7,133 bases of DNA, taken from contig JAHWJJ010000239.1 in the NCBI GenBank assembly GCA_019348475.1, forward strand, positions 1-7,133, written 5' to 3'. The notes under the pieces were generated by a model. The model made no database searches, had not been told where the DNA came from, and saw nothing but the letters and a program-made list of their open reading frames with translations. This stretch comes from Gemmatimonadota bacterium. GTDB lineage: Bacteria > Gemmatimonadota > Gemmatimonadetes > Longimicrobiales > Longimicrobiaceae. A program made the translations under genes and the position numbers. This document shows positions 1-6,447 of this stretch, in pieces (position 1 is the stretch's first letter; every line of letters begins with the position of its first letter).

Positions 1-1
1 G

Positions 2-706
2 AACCCGCTCTTCGACGAGCACATCGAGCGGGGGGGGATCGGGGCGCGCATCGAGGACGGCGAGTTCGTCATCCGCCGCGGACGGCTGCGCATTCCCATC
101 GCCACCGAGCGCGAGGTGCCGCTGATGATGGGGGGCGCCGCGCGCTTTCAGCGGCAGAACGTGCTGGCGGCCATCGCCACGGCGTACGTGCAGGGCGTGC
201 GGTACGACACCATCCGCGCCGGCCTGCTCTCCTTCTTCCCCTCGCCCTCCATGACCCCCGGGCGGCTGAACCTGCTGCGGGTGGGGAACGCGCGCGTGCT
301 GGTGGACTACGCGCACAACGCGGCGGCGGTGGCCGGGCTGGTGGAGATGGTGACGGAGATCCCCGCGCGCCGCCGCGTCGGGGTGATCACCGTTCCCGGC
401 GACCGGCGCGACGAGGACATCCGCGACCTCGGCCGGCTGTGCGCGGTGCTGGACCAGGCCATCGTCAAGGAAGACACCGACACCCGCGGCCGCCCCCCCG
501 GCGAGATCGCTTCACTGGTGGTGGAGGGGCTGCGCGAGGGGGGGATGCACGGCGACTCGATCGAGATCGAGCTGGACGAGATGAAGGCGGTCGAGCGCGC
601 GATGGCGGACCTGAAAGAAGGCGACCTGCTGATGGTGCTGGCGGACAAGGTGCCGCCGGTGCTTTCGTTCGTGCAGCGGTTCGCGGAGGGGAACGCGGCG
701 ATGTGA
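2..706 (+). CDS. cphA: Cyanophycin synthetase, C-terminal part (5' truncated by window)
   Basis: The frame is open from the first bases of the window to TGA at 704-706, giving 234 residues. It matches the end of the Mur-ligase-like half of CphA, which adds arginine to the beta-carboxyl of aspartate on the growing polymer. Visible landmarks in order are the end of the central domain (ARFQRQNVLAAIATAYV, about 143-193), PGRLNLL, the Mur C-terminal-domain signature DYAHN (305-319), GDRRDEDIRDLGR (about 400-438), IVKEDTDTRGRPPGE and the closing DLLMVLADKVPPVL. In known CphA proteins an N-terminal domain and an ATP-grasp domain precede this part; they lie outside the window. No internal stop or frameshift is seen. 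A methionine-like GTG at 116 is internal and is not a start. Identification is strong; activity cannot be judged from this fragment. Confidence 0.93.
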   Translation, partial: NPLFDEHIERGGIGARIEDGEFVIRRGRLRIPIATEREVPLMMGGAARFQRQNVLAAIATAYVQGVRYDTIRAGLLSFFPSPSMTPGRLNLLRVGNARVLVDYAHNAAAVAGLVEMVTEIPARRRVGVITVPGDRRDEDIRDLGRLCAVLDQAIVKEDTDTRGRPPGEIASLVVEGLREGGMHGDSIEIELDEMKAVERAMADLKEGDLLMVLADKVPPVLSFVQRFAEGNAAM

Positions 707-752
707 GGGGGCAGGGAACAGGGAATGATAGGGAATGGGGAACAGGGGGATG
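707..752. repeat. Degenerate G-rich direct repeat after cphA
   Basis: Immediately after the cphA stop there is a run of GGGAAC/GGGAAT-type units. GGGAACAGGG occurs at 714-723 and again at 738-747, with GGGAATGATAGGGAATGGG between. It is an imperfect simple-sequence tract, not coding and not a recognisable terminator. A similar but cleaner G-rich tandem repeat follows the cyanophycinase gene, so such tracts at gene ends may be a feature of this genome. Confidence 0.6.
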
Positions 753-933
753 GATGCGCCGGTCGGGACCCCTTGGGCTTTTGACCGGGAGCGGGGGGGC
801 GTCGGGAAATGCCCTGCGGCTTTTCTTGGGGGTGCCGGAGCGGGACGTGGTGCTGCGCTGCTGCGCGGCGACACTCCTGCGCGATCGGTCGCCCGGCGCA
901 CGCGCACGGGTTGAGCTGGTGAGCGCACGCGAT
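753..933. other. Intergenic, no gene seen; one weak inverted repeat
   Basis: I see no supported coding sequence here. CCGGTC (759-764) and GACCGG (783-788) form a 6-bp inverted repeat with an 18-nt loop containing CTTTT. Because the T-run sits inside the loop rather than after the stem, this is not a convincing terminator for cphA. Confidence 0.4.
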
Positions 934-1119
934 CTACGGATCATCCGGCCGTTTGCTTTCCCGCAGTTCGTCGGCTTGCTGCCGCAGGTCCGCACTGTCG
1001 CCGCGGAGCAGACGCGCGTGTTCCAGAGCGCGCGTTGCGCGGGCGCGGGCCTCACGGCTGCGGGCGAGCAGCACGGCGGCACGGAGCTTCATCAGGCGGA
1101 GTTCTTCGCGCATATCCAT
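934..1119 (-). CDS. Small hypothetical helical protein (61 aa)
   Basis: On the minus strand ATG at 1119 (or a second in-frame ATG at 1113) runs to TAG at 936-934, giving 61 or 59 residues. A GGGGG stretch lies 3 nt before the first ATG and about 9 nt before the second, so the second has the better spacing. The product begins MDMREELRLMKLRAAVLLAR, is rich in Leu, Ala, Arg and Glu, and reads as one long amphipathic or coiled-coil helix ending in a charged tail (RESKRPDDP). Codon choice is normal for a high-GC gene (CTG, CGC, GCC, GAC), unlike the frame further upstream, which reads as low-complexity noise. It is not a family I know and there is no signal peptide. It lies between the two cphA-like genes on the opposite strand, so it is unlikely to belong to their operon. 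Confidence 0.55.
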   Translation of the reverse strand: MDMREELRLMKLRAAVLLARSREARARATRALEHARLLRGDSADLRQQADELRESKRPDDP

Positions 1120-1161
1120 GCGCCCCCAGCGCGGCACGCCACATACCAGCCGTGTTACAGG

Positions 1162-1197
1162 CGCCCGGCGTCCCGGGCGTGTCCCCCCTGCGGGGGG
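1162..1197. repeat. Two adjacent perfect GC hairpins
   Basis: CGCCCGG (1162-1168) pairs with CCGGGCG (1173-1179) across a 4-nt loop. CCCCCC (1183-1188) pairs with GGGGGG (1192-1197) across TGC. They stand side by side about 45 nt upstream of the small minus-strand ORF. There is no T-run after either stem on either strand, so I do not call a terminator. Confidence 0.6.
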
Positions 1198-1339
1198 CCG
1201 GGCCTCGCGCGCAGCCGGGCGACCGCTCACGCCGGAGGCCGTGGAAGCGGGCTGAACAACATGGACGAGACCGTCCTTTTCACCCTGGCTGATCCCGTCC
1301 GGGCAGGACCCCGGCACGCCTGGCTTCGCGGGCCGTCCC

Positions 1340-1358
1340 GAACGATTGATGATCGTTC
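1340..1358. repeat. Perfect 7-bp dyad, possible operator
   Basis: GAACGAT (1340-1346) and ATCGTTC (1352-1358) form a perfect inverted repeat with a 5-bp spacer. The size would suit a dimeric regulator, but no promoter is evident next to it, so a regulatory role is only a possibility. Confidence 0.35.
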
Positions 1359-1506
1359 CTGGAATCTGCGCCGGAGACCCGTTCGTGTCCGAGCAGCCGC
1401 ACGTCGGGGAAGACGGCCAGTGCTGGATGGCGGGGAGCACGGGCGGTGCTGGATGGATGCGGGTGCGACGCCGGAGGCGGACCGGAAGGGATCGGCAGGA
1501 TGCCGG

Positions 1507-1558
1507 CGTCCCCTCGTACAGGGCGCTGCCGGCGAGGGGACGGGATCCGCATTTTTTT
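1507..1558 (+). terminator. Terminator-like hairpin with delayed T7 tract (weak)
   Basis: CGTCCCCTCG (1507-1516) pairs perfectly with CGAGGGGACG (1533-1542), 10 bp with a 16-nt loop. A run of seven T follows at 1552-1558. The 9-nt gap between stem and T-run is longer than usual for intrinsic termination, and no plus-strand gene ends nearby (cphA ends 800 bp upstream). It may act as a terminator on an unrecognised transcript or be incidental. Confidence 0.3.
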
Positions 1559-1854
1559 GGGTGGGCAGGGATCGACGTGGCGCGGCGGGGGCCCGCCGGG
1601 CACATCATCGATCGCGATCCGTAAAAGGCGGCCCCGGCTGGAGGCTGGACAACAGAGGGGACAAGCCCCGCTCATCGACCGGATTCACAAGACCGTCAAC
1701 CCGACCCCCCCTGGAAGTGGGTGCCAGAACTTTGTCCTGAGATCTGGTATCAGGCGCTGACGCCGCGGATCGCGGCATGGTACGAGCGGAGCTCGCGTGG
1801 TTGTTGCACCGCGTGGTCCGAACCGATGAGTCCCGTCCCGCCACCCGCCGGTCG

Positions 1855-2955
1855 ATGACACACCCGGACCCGTACACCGAAATCCGCCTGGTGGGGCTGC
1901 GCTCGCTGCGCGGGGCCAACTTCTGGTCGCCGCGCCCCGTCACGCGCCTGGACGTGGCCGTGGGCGCGTACGAAGACATCCACTCGGCGCAGGTGCCGGG
2001 GTTCACGGAGGCGCTCGTGCGCGCGCTGCCGGGGCTGTGGGAGCACCGGTGCAGCATCGGCGAACGCGGCGGGTTCGTCACCCGCCTGCGCCGGGGGACG
2101 TACGCGCCCCACATCGCGGAGCACGTGGGGCTGGAGCTGCAGACGATGGTGGGGTACGACGTGGGCTACGGCCGCGCCCGCGGCGGTGACCGGCCGGGCG
2201 AATACACCGTCGTCTTCGAGCACCTGCACGCCGAGGTCGGCCTGCGCGCGGCGGCGCTGGCGCTGGACGTGGTGCAGAAGGCGTTCGCCGGGGAGCTGGA
2301 GGACGTCGACTTCGCGCTCAACGAGCTGCGCGCGCTGGTGGACACGCCGGACGTGCCGCCGCTGGCGCAGCGCGTGCTCTGCGGCATCACCGGCGGCGGC
2401 GACCGCGCGGCGGTGCGCGAGGAGATGCTGCGCCGCGGCATCCGCGACGACGCGCTGATCGTCGACGTGGCGCCCTCGTACCTGCTGAACGCGGGGCTGC
2501 CGTACGCGCGCTCGGAGATCGCCGTGATCCTGGACAGCGACGTGCAGGACGTCCCGGACCGCTACCGCGAAGAGGAGCGCAACCTGCAGCTGGTCTCCGT
2601 GCTTGCCGACGCGGTGCGGCGGGACGGGATCGTGGTGCTTCCCGGGCGCGAGTGGGAGGTGCAGGACATGGCCCGCCGCGCGGGGTGCCGCGTGGCGGTG
2701 TTCTCGGAGCTGGACGCCGTCCCCGCGCGCGACACGCGCGTGGCGCATTCCGTGGCCATGGTGCGCGACGGGCGGGTGGTGATCGAAACGGGCGGCGAGC
2801 TGGCCGACGCCGGCCCGCTGGTGGACGGAACGGACCGTGCCGCCCAGGTGGCGGCGGCGCTGGCGGTGCACTCGCTGCGCGAACTCGGCGCGGCGGAAAC
2901 GGAAGAGGAATGGAGCGGCAGTCGGGGAACGGAAGCGGCGCGCGTGGCGCCGTAA
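1855..2955 (+). CDS. CphA-like pseudo-synthetase: N domain plus Mur-central-domain remnant
   Basis: The product is 366 residues from ATG 1855. Residues 9-160 match the N-terminal domain of cyanophycin synthetase (IRLVGLRSLRGANFWS, PGF, C66, RGGF, HIAEHVGLELQ, VGYGR, YTVVFEH), a domain known in CphA to help hold the polymer chain. The ATP-grasp domain that should follow is absent. After a short linker, residues about 200-345 resemble the Mur central domain downstream of its ATP site: ALIVDVAPSYLLNAGLPYAR parallels the CphA segment with GGILREGLG, followed by DGIVVLPGREWEVQDMARR. No GTNGKT-type P-loop and no C-terminal Mur domain (DYAHN) are present. The end (TDRAAQVAAALAVHSLREL) lines up with ARFQRQNVLAAIATAYVQG of the cphA fragment in this window, so truncation falls at a domain boundary. 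It is probably a non-catalytic paralogue. The start is uncertain: homology begins just after ATG 1855, which lacks a clear SD. TTG 1801 has GGAG 9 nt upstream, and ATG 1777 is also in frame. Confidence 0.82.
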   Translation: MTHPDPYTEIRLVGLRSLRGANFWSPRPVTRLDVAVGAYEDIHSAQVPGFTEALVRALPGLWEHRCSIGERGGFVTRLRRGTYAPHIAEHVGLELQTMVGYDVGYGRARGGDRPGEYTVVFEHLHAEVGLRAAALALDVVQKAFAGELEDVDFALNELRALVDTPDVPPLAQRVLCGITGGGDRAAVREEMLRRGIRDDALIVDVAPSYLLNAGLPYARSEIAVILDSDVQDVPDRYREEERNLQLVSVLADAVRRDGIVVLPGREWEVQDMARRAGCRVAVFSELDAVPARDTRVAHSVAMVRDGRVVIETGGELADAGPLVDGTDRAAQVAAALAVHSLRELGAAETEEEWSGSRGTEAARVAP

Positions 2956-3872
2956 AGGTGCGGCCGGTGCGCAGGCGCACGGACCGGAACGGTGGCACCC
3001 TGGTACTCATCGGCGGGGCGTGCGAGCCCTGCGGCGAGGCGCTGGGCGCCTTTCTGCGCCACTGCAACGCGCTGGACGGGGGCAAGATCGTGGGGATCAC
3101 CACGGCCTCGCAGGACCCCGCCGGCTCGGCGCGCGAGTGGATCAGGTCGTTCGATGCGGCCGGCGCAACGCACGTGGAGATCCCCGTCGTCGCCCGCCGC
3201 GACCAGGCGCAGGACCGGCGCATCGTCCGCATGATCGAAGAGGCGGACGGCATCTTCATCGGCGGAGGGGACCAGGTGCACCTGGTGGCCACCCTGGGCG
3301 GTTCGCGGGTGGACCGCGCGCTGCGCGAGGCGTACGCCAACGGCGCCACCATCTGCGGCACCAGCGCGGGCGCGGCGGCGCTCACCGAGACCATCCTGGC
3401 CGGCGGCGAGCCCGACGAGTACGGGCAGATGCAGGACCTTCACCTGGGGCCCGGCTTTGGGCTGCTGGGCTTTCGCGCGATGATCGACACGCACTTCACG
3501 CAGCGGCGGCGCCTGCAGCGGCTGTTCATGGTCATCGCGCAGAACCCCGAGACGCTGGGGCTGGGGATCGACGAGGACACCGCGCTGGTGGTGCAGGGCC
3601 ACCTGGGCGAGGTGGTGGGAAAGGGGTCCGTCACCTTCGTGGACGGCCGCGGCGTGCGGTTCGACAACGCCGACGAGTGCATGGCGGGCAAGCCGCTCAC
3701 GCTCAGCTACCTGCGCGTGGGGATCGTGGGCGCCGGATACGCGCTCAACCTGCGCGAACGCGAGCTGGAGGCGCTGGTGCGCGCCCGCCGCGACGAGGCC
3801 GCGGGCCAGGCGGGGCTGGAGGTGCTGCGGAGCGAGGGGATGGAGGAGGCGGGTGGGCGGGTGAAAGGGTGA
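2910..3872 (+). CDS. cphB: Cyanophycinase (peptidase S51)
   Basis: This 320-residue protein is a cyanophycinase, a cytosolic serine hydrolase that cuts cyanophycin to beta-Asp-Arg dipeptides. Motifs in order: GGTLVLIGG (28-36), GGGDQ (118-122), the nucleophile elbow ICGTSAG with Ser152, DTHFTQRRRLQRL (193-205) with His195, and GLGIDEDTALVV with Glu222. Spacing Ser152-His195-Glu222 agrees with the known Ser-His-Glu triad of the family. Most family members I recall read DQHF where this one reads DTHF (Thr194), in the substrate pocket. ATG 2910 has GGAAGAGG just upstream and overlaps the preceding gene by 46 nt, implying co-translation. GTG 2967, with AAAGGTG 6-7 nt upstream and lying after the preceding stop, is a real alternative (301 aa) and would still keep the whole domain. 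The last residues (VKG) and the stop are encoded inside an 8-bp tandem repeat. Confidence 0.93.
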   Translation: MERQSGNGSGARGAVKVRPVRRRTDRNGGTLVLIGGACEPCGEALGAFLRHCNALDGGKIVGITTASQDPAGSAREWIRSFDAAGATHVEIPVVARRDQAQDRRIVRMIEEADGIFIGGGDQVHLVATLGGSRVDRALREAYANGATICGTSAGAAALTETILAGGEPDEYGQMQDLHLGPGFGLLGFRAMIDTHFTQRRRLQRLFMVIAQNPETLGLGIDEDTALVVQGHLGEVVGKGSVTFVDGRGVRFDNADECMAGKPLTLSYLRVGIVGAGYALNLRERELEALVRARRDEAAGQAGLEVLRSEGMEEAGGRVKG

Positions 3873-3914
3873 ACGGGTGAAGGGGTGAAGGGGTGAAGGG
3901 GTGAAGGGGTGAAG
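3851..3914 (+). repeat. Tandem repeat, 8-bp unit GGGTGAAG, 8 copies
   Basis: Eight consecutive units can be read: GGGTGGGC, GGGTGAAA and GGGTGAAC, then five perfect GGGTGAAG copies, with a shortened GGTGAGC at 3915. The variant units are at the gene side and the identical ones at the far side, as expected for expansion away from the coding end. The cphB stop (TGA 3870-3872) lies in unit three. Every unit carries a TGA, so copy-number change would not extend the protein. Confidence 0.9.
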
Positions 3915-4155
3915 GGTGAGCAACCGGGATGATCGTTGCCGTTCCAGACCGGGAGGATGGGTGACAACTCCCTACGGTGCTGACGCCTTTCGATTTCTAT
4001 CTTCTGTCCCCCCCCGAGGGAGGCGTAAGCAGCCCCACGGGAATGCTGACCTTCCTCCGCGAAGCAGCTAAGGGGCCAGTTCCGGACGCTGGACGGGAAG
4101 TACTGCTATCGGCTCACGCTCCCGCTGGTTCGGGCTGGCTGGCTCCCGTTTCGGT
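3873..4155. other. Convergent intergenic between cphB and the GGDEF-EAL gene
   Basis: Beyond the tandem repeat I find no gene. GCAAC (3920-3924) and GTTGC (3935-3939) form a short inverted repeat, and GGGAG/CTCCC pair around 3951-3972. Neither has a T-run on either strand, so no intrinsic terminator is visible for either of the two converging genes. A 95-codon plus-strand frame at 3977-4264 runs into the antisense of the next gene and has no recognisable content. Confidence 0.5.
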
Positions 4156-6294
4156 TCAGGGTCCCGGCACTACGCCGGCAGTCCGCAGCCAGGCGCCGAG
4201 CTCGTCCACGTCCATTGGGCGCGCGAAGAGAAAGCCCTGTGCGTCGCGGCAGCCCAGGCGCTGAAGCACGGCGCGCTGTCCGGCGGTTTCCACCCCCTCG
4301 GCAGTCAGCGTAAGGTCCAGCGCCTCCGCCAGCGCCACGATGCTGCGCACGATGGCCTCGTCCGCGGCGCTGTCGCCGATGCGCTGGATGAAGGAGCGGT
4401 CGATCTTCAGCCGGTCGAAGCCGAACTGCCGCAGGTAGCCGAGCGACGAGTACCCCGTGCCGAAGTCGTCCAGGCAGATGCCCACGCCGTGCTCGCGCAG
4501 CGCCGCCAGCACGGACGCGGCCGTCTGGAAGTCGTCCACGAACGAGGTTTCGGTGACCTCGATGATCAGCCGCCCGGGCGCCACGCCGGCGTCGCTCAAC
4601 GTTCGCATGACGTCTTCAACCACGCGCGACTGCACCACGTGCCGCCCGGAGAAGTTCACGCTCACCGGGATCTCCCCCAGCAGCGGATGGTGCTCCCACG
4701 CCTTCAGCTGGCGGGCGGCCGCCGCCAGCACCCAGCGGTCCAGCTGCACGATGGTTCCCGTGGCCTCGGCCACCGGCAGAAAGGCCTGCGGGCCCAGCAG
4801 GCCCCGCTCGGGATGGTTCCACCGCACCAGCGCCTCCAGCCCCTGCAGCCCCCCGTGGCCCAGCGAGACGATGGGCTGAAAGCGCAGCGTAAGCTCGTCG
4901 CAGGCAATGGCGCGGCGCAGGTCGTTTTCCAGCTCCTGCACGGCCTTTTCGTGCGCCAGCACCCCGGGCTCGCTGAAGCCGTGCTGCCCCGCGCCCAGCG
5001 TCTTGGCGCGGTACATGGCGCGGTCGGCCACCGCCAGCAGTCCCTCCGGGGTCTGCGCGCTTTCGCTCAGCGCCACGCCGATGCTGGCCGACACGGTCAT
5101 CTCCGCGTCTCCCACGGTCACCGGCTCGCCCAGCAGCCGCTGGATGCGCTGCACGGCGCCCAGCGCGTCCTTTTCCCGCTCCACCCCCCGCAGCAGCGCC
5201 GCGAACTCGTCGCCGCCGATGCGCGCGACCATGTCGGTGGGGCGCACGGACGCGGCCAGCCGTTCGCCCACCACCGCCAGCACGGCGTCGCCGGCGGCGT
5301 GGCCCAGCCGGTCGTTCACGGCCTTGAACCGGTCCAGGTCCACGAACAGCACGGCGCACCCGCCGCCCCCCGCGCCTCCCGCCACCTTGCACGCCTCGCC
5401 CAGCGCGCGCAGAAAGGCGGTGCGGCCGGGCAGCCCGGTAAGGGGGTCGCGGTCCGCGGCGGCGGCGGGGGGCGGCGCGGCCGTGCGCGCGCTCAGGTCC
5501 TCGCTCCACGTCACCAGCCCCAGCGGCCGCTCGTCGTCCGATGCCACCACATCGGACCACAGGCGCACGGGAAAGCGGCTGCCGTCGCGGCGCACGTTCA
5601 CGCGCTCGCGCATCCACCGGCGCACGGGGCGCGCGGGGACGGGGGCGCTGGCGTTCCACAGCTCCGGCGGGGCGAGCAGGCGGGCGGGGCGGCCGTACAG
5701 CTCGTCCAGCCGGTACCCGTGCATCTCCGCCTCGGCCGGGTTGGTAAAGACGATGCGGCCGCTGGCGTCGGTGATGGTGACGCCCAGGTCCACCGCGTGC
5801 AGCGCCCGCTCCAGCAGCGCCAGCCGCTCCTCCGCCCCGCGCAGCGCCTCGCTGGCGCGGTGCAGCCGCAGCTCGGCCAGGGCGGCGTAGGCCACGCTCT
5901 CCAGCGCGGCGGTGTCGCCGCGGGACCAGGCGCCGGTGTGCAGGGCCAGCAGCGACCCCAGCGTGGGGCCGTCCGGCAGCGCCAGAGGGACGATGGCGAG
6001 CGACGCCTGCGCGAACGCCGCCGGCAGCGCGAGGGGGAGCGACCCCAGTACGTGCGCGCCGGGCGGCTGCAGCTGGCGCAGCGCGCGGCGGTGGTGAAGG
6101 ACCACGCCCAGCAGCACCTGCTGCAGCTCCGGAACTCCGGCCGCGTGCAGGGGCGCCTCGCCGTCCTCCAGAACGACGGCCGCTGCGCCCAGGCGCAGCC
6201 GCTCCACGGCGGTGCCGGCCAGGCGGTGCAGGATCTCTCCATCCGCGGCGCTGGCGCCGGCGAAGGGCTGGGACGAAGGTGACGGCGTGCGCAT
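4156..6294 (-). CDS. GAF-PAS-GGDEF-EAL cyclic-di-GMP turnover protein
   Basis: This 712-residue cytosolic signalling protein has no membrane segment. Residues about 20-150 look like a GAF domain. A PAS domain follows at about 158-270 (GVTITDASGRIVFTNPAEAEMHGY). The GGDEF cyclase domain (about 280-440) has DLDRFKAVND with metal ligand Asp319, GGDEF at 360-364, and an inhibitory-site RxxD (R351-D354) exactly five residues before it. The EAL phosphodiesterase domain (about 455-700) keeps E487 of EALVRW, N547, E579 of IEVTE, D609-D610 of DDFGTGYSSL, K630, E666 of EGVET and Q686. Both enzymatic domains therefore look intact, so it could make or degrade c-di-GMP depending on GAF/PAS input. ATG 6294 is chosen because AAAGGTG lies 6 nt upstream and homology starts after it; the frame stays open upstream only because it reads through the riboswitch leader. 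The partner signal is unknown. Confidence 0.93.
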   Translation of the reverse strand: MRTPSPSSQPFAGASAADGEILHRLAGTAVERLRLGAAAVVLEDGEAPLHAAGVPELQQVLLGVVLHHRRALRQLQPPGAHVLGSLPLALPAAFAQASLAIVPLALPDGPTLGSLLALHTGAWSRGDTAALESVAYAALAELRLHRASEALRGAEERLALLERALHAVDLGVTITDASGRIVFTNPAEAEMHGYRLDELYGRPARLLAPPELWNASAPVPARPVRRWMRERVNVRRDGSRFPVRLWSDVVASDDERPLGLVTWSEDLSARTAAPPPAAAADRDPLTGLPGRTAFLRALGEACKVAGGAGGGGCAVLFVDLDRFKAVNDRLGHAAGDAVLAVVGERLAASVRPTDMVARIGGDEFAALLRGVEREKDALGAVQRIQRLLGEPVTVGDAEMTVSASIGVALSESAQTPEGLLAVADRAMYRAKTLGAGQHGFSEPGVLAHEKAVQELENDLRRAIACDELTLRFQPIVSLGHGGLQGLEALVRWNHPERGLLGPQAFLPVAEATGTIVQLDRWVLAAAARQLKAWEHHPLLGEIPVSVNFSGRHVVQSRVVEDVMRTLSDAGVAPGRLIIEVTETSFVDDFQTAASVLAALREHGVGICLDDFGTGYSSLGYLRQFGFDRLKIDRSFIQRIGDSAADEAIVRSIVALAEALDLTLTAEGVETAGQRAVLQRLGCRDAQGFLFARPMDVDELGAWLRTAGVVPGP

Positions 6295-6298
6295 GGGC

Positions 6299-6403
6299 AG
6301 CACCTTTTCGGTAACCCGACCGGCATGGCCGCATGGGCGCGGCGGTAGCCTCGTTGGCTTTGCGTCCCCGCCTTTCGGCGGGTTTGCCGTTGTCGTAGGT
6401 GCC
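6299..6403 (-). ncRNA. c-di-GMP-I (GEMM-I) riboswitch upstream of GGDEF-EAL gene
   Basis: Read on the minus strand, the leader contains the GEMM-I consensus in order: ACGACAACGGCAAACC, a CCCGCC/GGCGGG stem capped by a GAAA tetraloop, GGGACGCAAAGCC, a second arm (CGAGGCTACC, a GCCGC/GCGGC hairpin, CATGCCGGTCG), and GGGTTACCGA. These match the Vc2-type aptamer, including the GNRA loop and the GCAAAGCC segment that contributes the ligand-stacking adenine. The closing P1 helix pairs GCACCT (6402-6397) with AGGTGC (6305-6300). That second strand is also the Shine-Dalgarno sequence of the GGDEF-EAL gene, 6 nt before its ATG. Ligand binding, which stabilises P1, should therefore hide the ribosome binding site, making this an OFF switch at the level of translation. 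The aptamer call is firm; the mechanism is inferred. Confidence 0.93.
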
Positions 6404-6447
6404 CGGCGCGGGGTGGCGGCCAGGCGGGTCCGGATCGTGTAGAGGGC

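Larger units (their letters stand above)
1120..1776. other. Long non-coding stretch with hairpins; no gene supported
   Basis: Open frames cross this stretch on both strands, but their translations are Pro/Arg/Gly-rich and look like high-GC noise. What can be seen is structure: adjacent hairpins at 1162-1197, a 7-bp dyad at 1340-1358, a 10-bp inverted repeat at 1507-1542 followed by T7 at 1552-1558, and the 10-bp palindrome GATCGCGATC at 1610-1619. CCTGA/TCAGG half-sites flank GATCTGGTA at 1736-1754, just upstream of the cphA-like gene. No confident promoter was found. Confidence 0.5.

Noticed and set aside
1120..1608. Upstream extension of the minus-strand frame that contains the 61-aa ORF
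   Set aside because: Only the last 61 codons show coding character; the rest is Pro/Arg/Ser-rich with no motif.
439..1740. 433-codon plus-strand open frame
   Set aside because: It overlaps the cphA 3' end out of frame and translates to Arg/Gly/Ala-rich noise with no domain; it is a high-GC open-frame artefact.
3851..3914. CRISPR array
   Set aside because: The units are 8-bp and contiguous with no spacers; this is a simple tandem repeat.
4090..4155. Intrinsic terminator for the GGDEF-EAL gene
   Set aside because: Only weak CCCG/CGGG pairing is visible and there is no T-run on the minus strand after the stop.
3977..4264. 95-codon plus-strand ORF
   Set aside because: No clear RBS, no recognisable content, and it runs into the antisense of the GGDEF-EAL 3' end.
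4489..6282. 597-codon plus-strand frame opposite the GGDEF-EAL gene
   Set aside because: It is the antisense shadow of the real gene, His/Gln/Arg-rich and with no domain.
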